A stretch of 51,637 nt of DNA from Nemertoderma westbladi (GCA_032718475.1 JAUCBJ010000243.1:1-51637); one strand, 5' to 3'. Counted from the stretch's first letter, positions 29,418 through 41,429 are shown. The notes: generated from the letters alone by a model not told the origin. Program-made: numbers and translations.

Positions 29418-29821
29418 TAAGAACATTTTATAATTCATAGCATTTAATTAACATTATATAACATTTCATAATAAATTCACTCAGTGATCATATCATATAA
29501 CTATTTTACTGTGCCCTCGTTTCTTTATATCTCGCTTCGATCGGTTTATGATGAATTGGAGCATCGTAAAACCGTTATATTTGGTTAACTATGGTAACAA
29601 CAGCTAAATAATAATTATCATTTGTACTCTTGATTTGGAAAAGTGATGAGGACACAGATGAATATTTGTATATTTATGACGTCATAAAAAACTTAGGCCC
29701 AGGAACCTAAAAGTCTACCCAATTTTTTTTTCTTCATTTTTGGACCCCAAACCCAGTTCAAGTGAGAAACGGCGTCCACCTCGAAATTCCTACGGGACTT
29801 AAGGCCAGGGACTGGATTAAG

Positions 29822-30160
29822 TGGTCTTCATGACAATTATGCAAGGTATTAATAAGTACACAGTACTAATATTATTTTATTTATTTGTGTGGAATCATTT
29901 TCGCACTACCAAACAGCCATGGCGACTTATTTTCTAACATTGCATTGCAGTGCGACATTATTTCTCAATATGTCCCTACGCCATACATTTACTATGTATT
30001 TCCAGTATGTCACCACGTCATTATTAGGTTGTTCTAGAAAGTTTAAGTGCATAATTGCTTATAATTCCCCACAAATAAATATAATTATATAGATTCACCA
30101 TTGTTCATAATTATTATAACTTTTTGTTGGGTACAGCTTTTGCAAAGTCAGCAATGACGT
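29822..30160. other. No gene recognised
   Basis: AT-rich sequence between the TIR element and a SINE-like tRNA relic; short open frames show no known motif. Confidence 0.4.
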
Positions 30161-30231
30161 CCAGGTGGGATCGAACTGGTGACCTCTGAGTTGGAAGTCT
30201 GACGCTCTAACCATTCAGCTAGCGGCTCAGG
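30161..30231 (-). mobile_element. tRNA-derived SINE head
   Basis: The minus strand has an A box (TAGCTGAATGGTTAGAGCG) and a B box (AGTTCGATCCC) at tRNA spacing, with a CAGACTTCCAACTCAGAGG middle. The acceptor and anticodon stems do not pair, so it is not a tRNA gene. The pol III promoter layout fits a tRNA-derived SINE. Confidence 0.55.
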
Positions 30232-31229
30232 TAAAATATAGACCTGGAAATACTATCTGATACCTTGTACTGTATGTCCGCAATTTACCTCATCATGGCC
30301 TCCCATCTATCAATACCATCATCTGCTGCCACTGGGCTCAACCCTACTGTAAGCTACTTGGCCGTCTTTAACCACTTCCAATCACAACCGCAAATGAAAG
30401 GGTTGTGTATTAACCATGAACCGTCACGGCCACAATGAGTAATTATACACTCTAACTACTAGTTGGATATGCGGTTCTTAAGTAAACCTAAAAACAACAC
30501 AACGTGGAAGGATCCTTCATGAGGATTCTCCGACACCAGGTGTAGGCGTTGCAACATTAGTATATAGAAAGTGGAGCTTGGGGCATTTTACAACTTTCTA
30601 GGAATTATATTCTCTGAAATTTGCCACGTTTGTAGTTTTCGTTAGTCTAAGAATTTTGCACGGTTTTTTTTTTCAATTTAGTTGGTCAGCATTTCCAAAT
30701 TGGCAACCAAATGTGGAATTTTGCCCCAATTTGGAAACTTCTAGCACTAAATGGTTAAATTCGGAGTGAAGGTCACTGAAATCTTCAAATGTTCTCTGGA
30801 GACTTTGTGTGCGGATAAATTTGCAAGTTTCATTAAAAAATTTCGTTTAGCCAAATTTGGCCAGATTTTAATTTTACCCAAAAAATAACCCAATGGTAAA
30901 TTTGTGGAGCAAGTCAAAACTGTGAGCCATCAGCGAAATGTTATAATCATACACTATGGCCGTTTTCTCTTGTAAGTCTCTGTGTGTGTGTGTGTGTCAG
31001 TGTGTCATAAGTGTCCATAATTGTCAGAAGCCAAAGATAACTAGCCATAGTAAAATTATAATTGTTCGCTAAGATGGCTTGCAGCTTTTGCTGTACAAAG
31101 AAAGGCTCCACTCGTGTTATTGTTATTTGCAATTAAGGTAATAATCAATACAAACTAAACTTCAAGTTGACGCCACTGACCTCTTTTACTTTCCTGCAAT
31201 GGGCACAGGCATGGTGTGGTAGATAGATA
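30232..31229. other. No gene; (TG)n and (GATA)n simple repeats
   Basis: No coding signal was seen. A (TG)9-type tract is at about 30,980-30,997 and a short TAGA repeat at about 31,218-31,236. Confidence 0.5.
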
Positions 31230-32004
31230 GATAGATTTATTTATACATTATGTAAAAACAATAACAAATACACCAAACAATGTACCGGTATAAAGGTATT
31301 GTCCAACATAACATATAGGATTACCCCTAAAGCTTTGCAGCTTATTTCCAAGGGGGTCCTTTATGTTACTTGGTTACAAATACAATATTACACTATGCTA
31401 ACCTAAAACCAATATAAAACGTAATTACACTATGTACATGTACAACTTTACCAAGAGCGTGACAATGTCCGACTCAATGATAAAGATGTAATGTACAGAA
31501 CAATTTAATATAAAACGTATTTACAGTATAAAGCTGGTCTGCGTGGGTCTGACTTACCAGACAATTATTGATTTGGTGGTGGCATTCTTGCTATTCCTTG
31601 GTGGTGCGATTTTTAATTGCTTTTAATTGTTTGTTCGTTACTTTTATATTGTGTTATCCTGTATAATTATAAAGTAATTATATATTCCATTTACAGTATA
31701 AATAGTAAATAATTAATAAACTAATAACTTACTGTAGGACTATTGTACCTATTTTACATTGCACACGGAGGTGAGATTTAACTGCAGATTTAAAAGAATG
31801 TTGATTATCTAGGTTTTTAATTTCATTAGGCAGAGCGTTCCAATTTTTAATGCCGTTAAAAAAGAAAGTATCAGATTCAAAGGATTTACAATTCGGGAGG
31901 TAGAAGTTTGAAGCACTAGCTCTGGTACTGTAAGAGTGTGTATCGCGTACTCTGTTGAATTTTTGTTTTAGGTAATTGGGACATTTACCATTATCCCATA
32001 CATC
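31230..32004 (-). mobile_element. CR1/L2-type LINE, 3' end with C-terminal ORF2 and 3' UTR
   Basis: The minus-strand frame 32,004-31,729 (91 codons plus TAA) is free of frameshifts. It encodes the usual C-terminus of CR1/L2 ORF2: CPNYLKQKFNRVR, DTHSYSTRAS, NFYLPNC, DTFFFNGIKNWNALPNEIKN and a final FKSAVKSHLR. The following 500 bp, with CCCCCTTGGAAATAAGCTGC, is the likely 3' UTR, ending in a TAGA-rich tail near 31,230. It is 5'-truncated. Confidence 0.8.
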
Positions 32005-33700
32005 CTAAATGATAATACTATATATGAATGCATTTAATAGACTTCAAGAAGCTTATTGAAACGAATAATTACACACCTGTATCCCCGAATGCACTTTTTG
32101 AATCTTCCTTTCCTTTGAAGATGTATGTTTTATATATTACACTGAATGACTGCAGAACATCATGGAATGGCAAAACAAAATTGATCTGAGGATTCGGTGG
32201 TGGGTCATGTCATGCCTTAGCAGGCCTGCCATTCAAGCTATGTAACCGGATGTGTGTGAAACTCCCTGGCTCTTCAGAGCACAAAATATGGCAGCCAACG
32301 TAGAAGAAAGTCTTAATTCCTTTATTATGACATCGGAAGATCAAGCCTCCCTCGACCAACAAGACTTGAGATATCAAACCGTTATGCTTCAATGGAAATA
32401 GCTCTGTCACCATTTATAGTATATTTATCTGATACGAAGCAGCATGTGGTTGTATTCAATTCCTACAGATTAGCTAGGGCTTCTTTACTACAGGCATCAC
32501 TTAGACCTGACCTTCAAGAGGATATATCTTTCCAATCTCCAATATCAACTTGCTTCTAAGAATATTTGGCTCTTCCTTGAGCATCTCTATGGTATACCAG
32601 CTACCAAGGAATCGAGTAAACTTTTACCATTACTCTCAGATATTAAGTTTGTCAATGATGAGTGATAATGTTTGACACTTTGCACACATTTTTTTCATTT
32701 TTAAACCTTGTTTGAATTTTTTCTTTCTCTACTTAGTTTCGATTATTAATTAAAATGTTGTTTACCAATGTAAAATATTTGATTTTGGTTATTATATTCT
32801 CATTTTATCAATATATATATATTATATATCTTATAATTTGGTGTATCTGTTTGCACTTTGCCATAATAACTCTTAAGCTTCTTTTTTTGTTTATTTTTAT
32901 CATTTCCTTCTTATTTTATATTATATAAGACCTCATATGTTGTAATTTTGTCACCATTCCCACTATAGCCCCCTGTTCGCCGGTGGTCTCAGTACTCTCC
33001 GCCTCATCATCTCGCGTTGGGCCGCATTCCTCCCGTACCGATCCACCCTCCTCGCTCCTAGCCAATCTGTGTCTGTCCTCCAACGAATCTTGTATAGCTG
33101 GTGCTGCTGCAATACCGCCATTTTATTTAGTATCATTAATTCGATTTTAGCTTTCAATATAGCACAGCAATATACCATCTCACCATTAAACCACACCGGG
33201 AGCTTATATGCAATATACTGTAGGTAATAATGTATAACATACCCATGTAACTACAGAGAAGGCCAGGTTTGGTAGCTGTACATTAATCAGCTGTCACAAA
33301 TGCTGAGCCAATCAGAGACTCGGGTTGGAAAGGCCGGTAATGTGGAATCAATTAATCAAAAATGAATTAATAAAATAATCAATTAGTACAGTTATTAATC
33401 GACATCAGTACAATATTCAGTTATGTTTTACTATAACCAACGAACAATATACATATCATAGTCTACAGAAACATCAAGTCTTTCATTAACTGTATGAACC
33501 ATCCATACCTGGCTGGCAGCATAGTTGCGCAAGCTCACATTTACGGTACGGCCCGCATCTACACAGCTCCATTACCATAACAGTAGAGATAAGCTTCAAT
33601 AGGCCAACTACGATGGTAGTGAGAGATTGAGTGGAGAGTGGGCGAGGAGAGTAGATACTCAAGGACACAATATTAGATAGGCCTACTGTGCCGGTGGGGA
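32005..33700. other. No gene recognised
   Basis: AT-rich with one slightly GC-richer patch at 32,970-33,120. Short open frames on both strands have no recognisable motif. A palindromic (TA)n stretch is at 32,810-32,830. Confidence 0.4.
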
Positions 33701-34870
33701 AAGATGAGCGAGACAGGATCGAGTGGCGAGAGAGGAGAAGGGGACCAGGTGGCCAATATTGGGCCTATGAGGGACCCTCAGAGGATGAGACGATGGTCAC
33801 CGGGCCGGGGTCAGACTGGAACTGACCACTGGGTGTTGGAACGACGAGAGTGGACATTGGTAGGGACCCAGTGGAAATGGGCGGAGCAAGCGAGTCGGGA
33901 CAAGCATGCAGTGGGATGAGAGCTGCTGGTGCGCCATTGTGAATGGGGAGTGACTGGTGATGGCGTACTGGAAAACCCAAGCCCATCCGTCGTACACAAC
34001 AGACAAGGACAACAAACAGGTGGATCACCCCCAAGAGAAGTCACATTTATTGTTGATCACCTGACAAGAAACTATAGAACCATGAGAAGATAGCTGATGG
34101 AGGCAATAGGTAGATGGTAGCATCGACGTCAACATCATCAGCAGGATTACCGAGGTAAATAACTATTTAGACCAACTAATACAATTTGGTAACCCTGAAC
34201 TGTCCAACCATCAGGCTTTTATTATAGCGAGTGATCTATACGGACTATTATGAAGTGGTGCGCTAGAGTTTACTATTTTGGTTGTAGGGCATTATAAAGT
34301 GAAAGTGGGGTGAGAGTAAATAAAAGGGAGGGTCAGGGGCGCAAATCGGCTCCCAGGAGCACAGTATAACGGGGTCAGAGCCCTCTAAAATATTAAGAAG
34401 GGTGGCAGCCATTGATGTGGCGAGCCACAAGCAAGCAATAGCAATGGACAGGAATGGAACAGGAAAGGAAAGAGAGAATAAAGAGAGTGGAAAGAGAAAG
34501 AGGGAGTGGAGCGAGATAGATAGAGAGTTATTAAAATTGAGAGTGGAGCAGGAGGTGGAGGAGGAAGCAGATCAGGAGGCGGAGAAGAGAAGCACATCGG
34601 GAGGCTGAAAGGATCAGGAGGTGGAGAAGAGAAGCACATCGGGAGGCAGAAAGGGTGACAAGGGAAATGGAAAGGGAGGCAGAAAGGGCAAGAATATTGA
34701 CAGAAAGAGAGAGAAAGCGAGAACATAAGGCAAGAGAGGTGAAAGAGATTAAATATGATAGCAACAGAGCAAGAAGAAACTAGAAAAAGGAGAGAAAGGT
34801 TAGCTGAGCAGAATAACTGATTACAAGAATGGCTTATACAGCAGGATAAATTAAATAAATTGACGAGAAT
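33700..34870 (+). pseudogene. Charged, purine-rich coding relic (gag-like candidate)
   Basis: From about 34,396 to 34,800 the plus strand is almost entirely purine and reads, across frames, as a strongly charged helix (GKERENKESGKRKREWSEID, then ELLKLRVEQEVEEEADQEAE). Long charged coiled coils of this kind occur in the gag of several LTR retrotransposons. A 26-bp stretch (GGAGGTGGAGAAGAGAAGCA-like) is repeated at about 34,573 and 34,617. A second open stretch (33,704-33,919) precedes it. No protease or RT was found beside it. Confidence 0.3.
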
Positions 34871-37069
34871 GGGATTTTTTCAGTGAGTGGAAGGGGAGAG
34901 AGTAGTATGCGGAGCGAGCAAGGTGAAAGTGTTACAGGTAATAATAATGAGGGTCCATTGACAGCTTTGTTTCTAGATCAATAAGCGATATACACAGACA
35001 GACAAACCTTTGTTGCGATAATACAGTTAATACAGAACAAACAAATGAACATTACAATGTACATAACGACGTAAATTGTATTGTAATATAGTTAACAATT
35101 TTGTGAATTATAGCATACATAATTACAATTATAATACCCGTAACATTAATAATCCTATAGGTGACCAAGGTAGGGGTCGATGAAACACACTGGATGAGGA
35201 GCAGCAAGGTGAACCTGGTAGAATCACAGTACCAGCAGGACAGTTAGTGACTAGGGTAAGCACTAAAGCAGGGATTCCTCGTGTAGAGGAAGGTAGTAAG
35301 GAACTGCGATCGAGAGAGAGTTCGAGATTGTGTCATCGAGCATTGTGTTGTCGTCGTCGAGTGAGGCACGAGAGGGGAACGCCTCACCACTAAACTCGGA
35401 AACAGCAGCTTATATACCGGTAGGCAGAAATACCTGTGGTAGCCCTTTACCGGAACCGGAGGACAGCAAGATCCCTCATTGGGGCTTCATAGCATTGCAG
35501 TAGATAGAAATATTCACTGTTGTGTACCAGCGGTAGATAAAAATATTCACTGTTGTGTATACAGCAAATAAATAATTGTAAAATTAATACTGAAGAACAG
35601 TATTATAATAATAATAAATTAAACAGTATGGTAGAATATCAATTACCAATGGAAATGATCCGCAATATAATCCATACAGTACAACATACAATGTTGGACA
35701 AAATAACATTGAAAACGTTTGTAGGGAGAGAGAGAGTACAAATATAAGGGCGCGGATGGTAGGTACTGACGGTACTGACCGTACCTACGTTCCAGTTAGA
35801 GAATAGCATGCAATCAGAACCAACAGGAAACTATTTCATCAGTCTTCCAGAACATGAGGTAATGGATGATGTGGTTGGTGATTTGGTCTATTTGGTCCAA
35901 TGCTACATATGCAGTTGGATTCATCAATAAACCAATTCAACCATTGCCACTATTATCTGCTAATGCAATGGCTAGTTGCCCACCACCCCCCATGTCATTA
36001 ATCAGAACCGGAATCAGTCTGACCAGGCTGATTTATGTGCTCTTGAAAACCCACTGCACTTAGGCAAAGCTGCTTATATGCCAGGGTAGTCAGCTCGCCT
36101 TGTCGGATTGGGGACCTCAAAAGTGTTAGGTATATAACTGAGGCTAGGCTAGAGACTTGCCTCAGATTTACCAATGGCTTGGTTGGAAGGGGTGGAATCA
36201 GAGTAGCCACAAATACCAGAATCCCTCTCCCCATGGCAATCAGGCCATCAGAGTTTGGGCCAGAAAGGTCATCAGGAAAGGGACTCACAAATTATTGGCT
36301 GCTCTATTTTCAGTGGGGGGTAAGGAGATCACTGACAATTATTTAAATTATTATTATTCAAAGATGTGTGCAAATTCGCAATTGGCTAAAATATGAGTGG
36401 TGTTATTTTTAAGATTTCTGGATTAATGGCGTACTCATTTTAAAATGAGAACATAATTCGTTGATTTAGTGACTCAAAAAGACTAAAATAATGAGTAGAA
36501 AATTGCAGAATTTTCCGAATTAATGGTGTATACATTTTAAAATGAGGACATTTGAGTACATAATTATTTTCTTTAAAAAAAATATGAGTAAATAATAAAA
36601 TGGGGTTTTAATACTAAAAGTATGCCACAGATATGGGGCCCATCATCCATACCTACTCTGGAGCACATTACCCACCATTGGCTATGCAACTCATCTGCTG
36701 GACCTTGCCCTGTACCCCTGCTGTCAGGTGCATGTTACAGTGGAGTACACTCAAATTGGAGATGAGCCTCTACTAACCAGCCACTGGTACTTACCATCTG
36801 CCTTATCAGGCCAAATACACCTGCAGCCGAAAATAGGGGTCCTTAACCAAGGGCCAAGGGGTAACTATCCCAGAACAAAGGAGGTCATTGTTACAGGACC
36901 AGATTATCAGTAGGCCTATATGCTAATACTAATATAAACAAATCTTGTTTTTATTTTAAAGCTAACTAACCAATTCAAGTGATTATCTTAAATTTGTAAT
37001 GCAAATAATACCCTTTTGAAAAGCAACCCAAATCTAAATTTATGTATAATATTATACAGATATACATAC
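34871..37069. other. No gene recognised; short direct repeats
   Basis: Two direct copies of a stretch like AAATATTCACTGTTGTGTA lie at about 35,507 and 35,543. Scattered TAGGCCTA and ACCGGTA motifs, common in this genome, occur here. Repeats around AAAATGAG at 36,430-36,550 suggest an old element. No coding signal. Confidence 0.4.
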
Positions 37070-37165
37070 CAACACATTTATATCGGAAATATGTTTGAAT
37101 TTCTTCGCACTTTTCAGTTACAACGTTGCATTCATTATCAATGGCATTGTTACACATATTCTTTG
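37070..37165 (-). CDS. Exon 3 of the multi-EGF gene (cysteine-rich, before the EGF modules)
   Basis: A 96-nt minus-strand exon with acceptor TTTTATCAG and donor GTATGT, phase 1-1. It encodes about 32 residues including MCNNAIDNECNVVTEKCEE and FRYKCV. The phases are decisive: it accepts the split codon left by the exon at 37,973-38,105. It hands over G| to the EGF exon at 14,131-14,262, giving CV-D-R-D-E-C. The cysteine pattern is compatible with part of a degenerate EGF or another extracellular fold. Confidence 0.55.
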
Positions 37166-37511
37166 CTGATAAAATAAAGGATAAAGTGGTGATAAAGGTG
37201 GATATAAAGGATAATGTTAAGTCTAGAGCTTGACCATATCATATACAAACATGTGTGTATAAAATATAGAAGCTCCAGTTTATATTAAAGTACAGTAGTT
37301 TGAAGGAAAAAAGTTAGACAATATTTAATGAAATTAAAACAAACCTGGTCTGTAGTCTGTCAAACATATAATTTATCAAAATTCTGAAATAAAATCCGAA
37401 TGGGCAGTCGAGTCTCAGTTCGCTCAGTTCTCATGTCTCCAGCTAGAGGGCAATGGTTGGAATAGTGGTGCCCTAATGATAACCAGCTTACTTCATCTTG
37501 TATACATTACC

Positions 37512-37612
37512 CATTTGCAAGAAAATAATATTTCTGCAATGAAAGCAGCTCTAAATAATAGTTAATTCTTTAGAGCTGCTTTCATTGCAGAAATAGTATT
37601 TTCTTGCAAATG
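37512..37612. repeat. Near-perfect hairpin, 44-bp arms, 13-nt loop
   Basis: Arms 37,512-37,555 and 37,569-37,612 are inverse complements with one mismatch. The left arm begins CATTTGCAAGAAAATA and ends GCAGCTCTAAA. It sits in the intron between exons 2 and 3 of the multi-EGF gene. It could be a tiny palindromic MITE or a small-RNA precursor. Confidence 0.9.
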
Positions 37613-37972
37613 TTTGTGCTAAACAGGAAAAAACTACCTACCACCTCATGTAAGAACTGGTGGTAGCAAGTACGATAGAAGTTCAACACCTTCACCCACC
37701 ACAAACACGAAGTCTAGCAATTTTAAAATAACCTAGACCTGCTGAATTTTTAAAGAAGCACATCAATAATGTTTCACTCCACCCTAATGCTTACTACTAA
37801 TTGTATTTACTAATAATTAAAGTAAATAATTAAATAATTAAAGTTAAGTTAATTTTTATTTATATTTTATTTCTCATTATTATTATTATCTTCTTTACCT
37901 TCCCAGGTAACCTGATTGTTCTTATTTGAAATTTGGTGTAAATCAAATCTTAGCTCCAATTGTTTAACTTAC

Positions 37973-38105
37973 ATCGATCTTTCCATGTGATTTTACAGTC
38001 TGCCTCTGGATCTGTGATTGTTTCTATCTCAGGGTATATTTCTGTGTCCACCCTACTCTCTTTTGGAGTATCGCATACACACGAGTCATTTACAACACCG
38101 TTTTT
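37973..38105 (-). CDS. Exon 2 of the multi-EGF gene
   Basis: A 133-nt minus-strand exon with acceptor CTGCTTAG and donor GTAAGT-like GTAAG, phase 0-1. It encodes KNGVVNDSCVCDTPKES, an acidic YPEIETITDPEADC and KITWKDR, with three cysteines. I do not recognise a named domain; the composition is that of an extracellular linker. It joins in frame both to the candidate exon 41,430-41,646 and to 37,070-37,165. Confidence 0.5.
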
Positions 38106-38285
38106 CTAAGCAGATAAAAAATACATGATACACTGCCAGAGCAGCAGCCAGATCATTAGCAGAAATTTAGCAATAGCAGAAGTAATAGTACATAAGGATG
38201 GGAGTGTGCTTTCTTCGATTTAATCAAAAATTCAACCTCTCCAGGGGATAATCAAGGCAAATAACATCTGATAACACCCAAAAAT

Positions 38286-38400
38286 AAAACTGTAACTGTT
38301 TGTTGTTTGTTGTTTTGGTTAGAATAACCTGCTCCTTTCCCTTAATTGATAATTTATCATTGAGGTGAGAATTAATTCACAAAGATGGGTATTGTCAACC
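38286..38400. repeat. Second copy of the 1,152-1,290 dispersed repeat
   Basis: Same order of motifs as the copy near the left end (AAAACTGTAAC, TTGTTTTGGTTA, TGCTCCTTTCCC, TTATCATTGAGG, GAATTAATTC), without the poly-C tail. Confidence 0.55.
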
Positions 38401-39904
38401 TAGTGAGATAGTAATATAAAGTACATCTGGAATGGATACTCCAATTCTTTAATATTTGTGTGGGCAATTTGGGTATTTGAGCCTAATATTTATAAGCCTA
38501 TATGTGCTAGGCTATGTGGACAGAAGCAACAGTAGGCAGAAATAGTATTTGGTAATCAAAGAAGAAAGTAGATAAGAAGAAAGCAAATAAGTAAAGCAAA
38601 ACAATTAACTTTGATTCATTGATTCTATAAGGTAGGCTCAAGGCTGAACAATCATTAAATCAGTAACTGCATTAAGCAATATAAGAAGGTAACAGCAACA
38701 TTCAATACAGATATTAAATCAGCAGCAAATAATATTTATATAAATGCAATAAGCAAAAGAAGGATGCAATCCACACGCAGTAAGCAAATTATATCAACAT
38801 GCAGACTTCAATTGTGAGTTAATTAAGAGGTTCAATTAAAATGATGTACTGGTCAGCTGTTAATGTACCAGTCAGTCAGTAACCAGTGTGTACAGACAAC
38901 TGCATGCTGCCATAATTAACAGTAATACCGGTAACAACCACATTAATCAGGCACATCCTGATAGGAAGATAGATCCTACCCAGGTAATTTATTTAACATA
39001 CAATAGGTAAATATATCTCATCACCAAAAATACATTTAAAAAAAACGTACAACTAAATTTTGGGCTAACTAGTTTGACATCTGTATTGGATTTTGGAGTT
39101 ACAACTTTTTTCTTTACATCAATTTTATTTGAAGTAGAGGCAGATGAGAAGGTATGGGTGTGGACTTGTTTGCTACATATATGAACAATATTATATATAA
39201 TATTGTTATATTGAATATATATTGTTTCATCAGATTGGTTGGCCTCTAGTGGAATAAGGAGATGGGCAGCTCTCTTAGTTAACCAGGAGAACCAGGTTTA
39301 GAGTTCTTGAGGATAATTGCAGCTCGTGATATCCCATCACGTCATGCTAATAGGCTGACTACTCGAGATAGATACCATTGCCCACGTGGAAGTTTCTTTA
39401 ACGAGAACAAGGTCATTGACTGAATGTTGATGAGATGGACTCATACATTGTGTATGATGCCATACACAAAGAGATGCGAGGTATCATTGAGACCAGGCTT
39501 TCCAAAGAACTTGACTAACTTGATCATGTGACAGAAGGTTTCGACCAAGACCTCCGCATGTTGATGAAGTAGCAACATCCATTTGTTAATCTAGTGGTGG
39601 CAGACTCACATAAAGGAAATGACTAGGAGTAATAGCATCACAATCCTCAGGGTCTGTTGAGGCAGCAGTAATGGCAGTAGTATACGGCTTCTGCTTCACA
39701 CAATATAGATGATAAATCCTCGAAAGTGAATACTTAATGGTGAAATGTTATATGAAGACACGTTTGACAAACTTTACTAGTCTTTCCTACCAACCACAAT
39801 GAAACCACTTCTACCAGCAAGTATCATTGTCCCTACAGACACAACTTAAAACTGTAAGGTTGTATGCAAACTACATAAACACAACTGAATTAGGTTTCAT
39901 AGCA
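38401..39904. other. No gene recognised; probably decayed LTR-element sequence toward the right
   Basis: AT-rich to about 39,240. From 39,240 the composition changes and leads into an integrase C-terminal relic at 39,905-40,086, so this part may be older pol sequence too decayed to read. Confidence 0.35.
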
Positions 39905-40086
39905 CAATCGGCCACATTAAATCAATGAGATCGAAATACTTCCATCAAAACTCATATTCCAGTTGCAAAGTATTTGTTCGTGTAGATCGAATAAGAAAAC
40001 CACTTGAAGCCCCTTACCAAGGACCATTTAAGGTTCTGGAACAAAACAAAAGTATTACAAACTGTAAATTTTTTTATTGTTTAACT
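39905..40086 (+). pseudogene. Gypsy-type integrase C-terminus relic
   Basis: A plus-strand frame reads CKVFVRVDRIRKPLEAPYQG then PFKVLEQ, the VFVR-D-x-x-R-x-P-L-x-x-P-Y-x-G-P block that follows the integrase core in many Ty3/Gypsy elements. Only about 60 codons remain recognisable. It differs from the Gypsy element at 16-22 kb. Confidence 0.6.
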
Positions 40087-40254
40087 CTTTAAGTCTCATT
40101 TATTCACATAGATAATAAAACATTAATGTTAAACAATACCCACCATCAGCCGACATTACTAGGCAACCAATGAGGAGGGAAATTTAAAATGAAATCCTTT
40201 GCCCGCCCCCAACACAGAAACAGTCTCTATGGTGTATGGAGCATACTACTGTAT

Positions 40255-40824
40255 TTACCCCACCCTACCGAACTGTGCCAACACCCCAGGGTCTGAGTCC
40301 GCGTTACCCAACCGGATCGATGAGTCGGTGACTGCCTCCCGCACCGGTCGCCTAGCAGCCGAACGGTACCCGCGTAAACACATTAAGGACGACCTGAGGA
40401 GGGAGAAACTGATTCTCCGACGTACCCATGAGACGCACTCTGGATAGGGAACCTGCCGTTTGTCGGACAACTTCACCGACAGTCATTTGACAAACTGATG
40501 GGCAGCTGGTGCCATTCCACCGAAAGCAGAGAAAATTAAGGGAGTAAAGGTGGAGTGTTCCACCTCGTGTAATCTCTCCTCATATTTTCGGCACTTCCTC
40601 GCCTCGTGGTGGAGATGGGCGGCATCAATCGACATCACCGCGTTGGTGTCCGCCAGCGGGTTGAACACTTTAAACATTTTCTGGTAGCAATTGCCCCAGA
40701 ATCCACTCACCGACACGTTGAGCCGCGCCAGCTGGTCCGTCGAGGTGGAGCGGAGGGAGAAGGACTCCCTGCGGAGGGGATCCCTAGCCCACCATCGCGA
40801 ACCGGGAGCGACATCAGTTGCCAT
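40255..40824 (-). pseudogene. C-terminal domain of a reverse-transcriptase protein, GC-rich
   Basis: A minus-strand frame (40,824-40,483) reads LARLNVSVSGFWGNCYQKMF, KVFNPLAD, YEERLHEVEHSTFTPLIFS and AFGGMAPAA. A second frame (40,476-40,255) continues with WVRRRISFSLLRSSLMCLRG. I recognise this block from the C-termini of RT-bearing proteins in invertebrates and fish, downstream of the RT domain. A frameshift lies near 40,480. Base composition is much more GC-rich than the surroundings. The element type is not determined. Confidence 0.55.
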
Positions 40825-41429
40825 TCTACTGGTGTTATTGCTGGGCGGTCAAATATCCGGCACAGACACCTCCCTACGGACTCCTCCAGACCACCAAATC
40901 TGTCAACAAACTGTTAATTAACATCCAGTGGCAACCAAAACATATCGGTAAATCATTTGAAACCCTACCTCATACTGCCAAACTCAATTAAAAAAGGAAA
41001 AAATTCTCCAAACCCAACAACATCCTCTGATCCCCACTCAACAACCTTAGCTGGAATAGATCAAACCAGTTGTGACATTAAATCACCAGCTAATGCCAAT
41101 ACAAATTCATACAATATGTTTCAACAAGAAGTGTGAAGAAAGTAGTTAATCATTATATGAGGCTCTCCGTTTTCAGCTAGGGGAGTTCTGTAATAACACG
41201 ATCTAATATAACTTAACTTGATAAGAATAGTCTCACAGATGATTAATTTGATATACATGAATTGTACACTGCATGACAGGCATTTACTATGTAGGTGGTC
41301 TCTTCGATTATAAATATAAAGTAACCAGAAGCATGTTGTAGATATAGGAGAGTTGAGAAATGAAATACTAACAAAATTAACAGTAGTACGAAAAGTAAGG
41401 AAAATTAGAGTAATACAATTATTAACTAC

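Larger units (their letters stand above)
27036..29816 (+). mobile_element. 2.8-kb TIR DNA transposon with a transposase/nuclease-like gene (Academ-like candidate)
   Basis: Imperfect inverted repeats of about 140 bp lie at both ends. They share TCCAGTCCCTGGC at the tip, then CCCGTAGGAATTT, GTTTCTCAC, TTGGGTAGACTTT and GGTTCCTGGGC further in. The flanking tetramers are TTAC (27,032-27,035) and TTAA (29,817-29,820), a possible 3-4 bp target duplication. The interior encodes one protein family spread over three overlapping frames (27,574-29,417). It combines a transposase-like N-terminal block, a nuclease-like block with two Asp-rich motifs and a Cys-rich tail. Academ elements pair a transposase with an XPG-type nuclease and make short TSDs, so this is the nearest known class I can name; that assignment is inference. 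Confidence 0.7.

Noticed and set aside
33765-34044. Three overlapping minus-strand frames with many Pro, Ser and Leu residues
   Set aside because: They are complementary to a purine-rich plus-strand stretch and share no recognisable motif; stop codons are rare there only because of composition.
34385-34764. Minus-strand Ser/Phe/Pro/Leu-rich frames
   Set aside because: Antisense of the purine-rich, charged coding relic; composition artefact.
41121-41429. Continuation of the minus-strand open frame beyond 41,430 (hydrophobic, Leu/Ile-rich)
   Set aside because: Composition turns intron-like after a usable donor at 41,424-41,429, and stopping there gives the phase needed by the next exon; a transmembrane segment cannot be ruled out but is less consistent.
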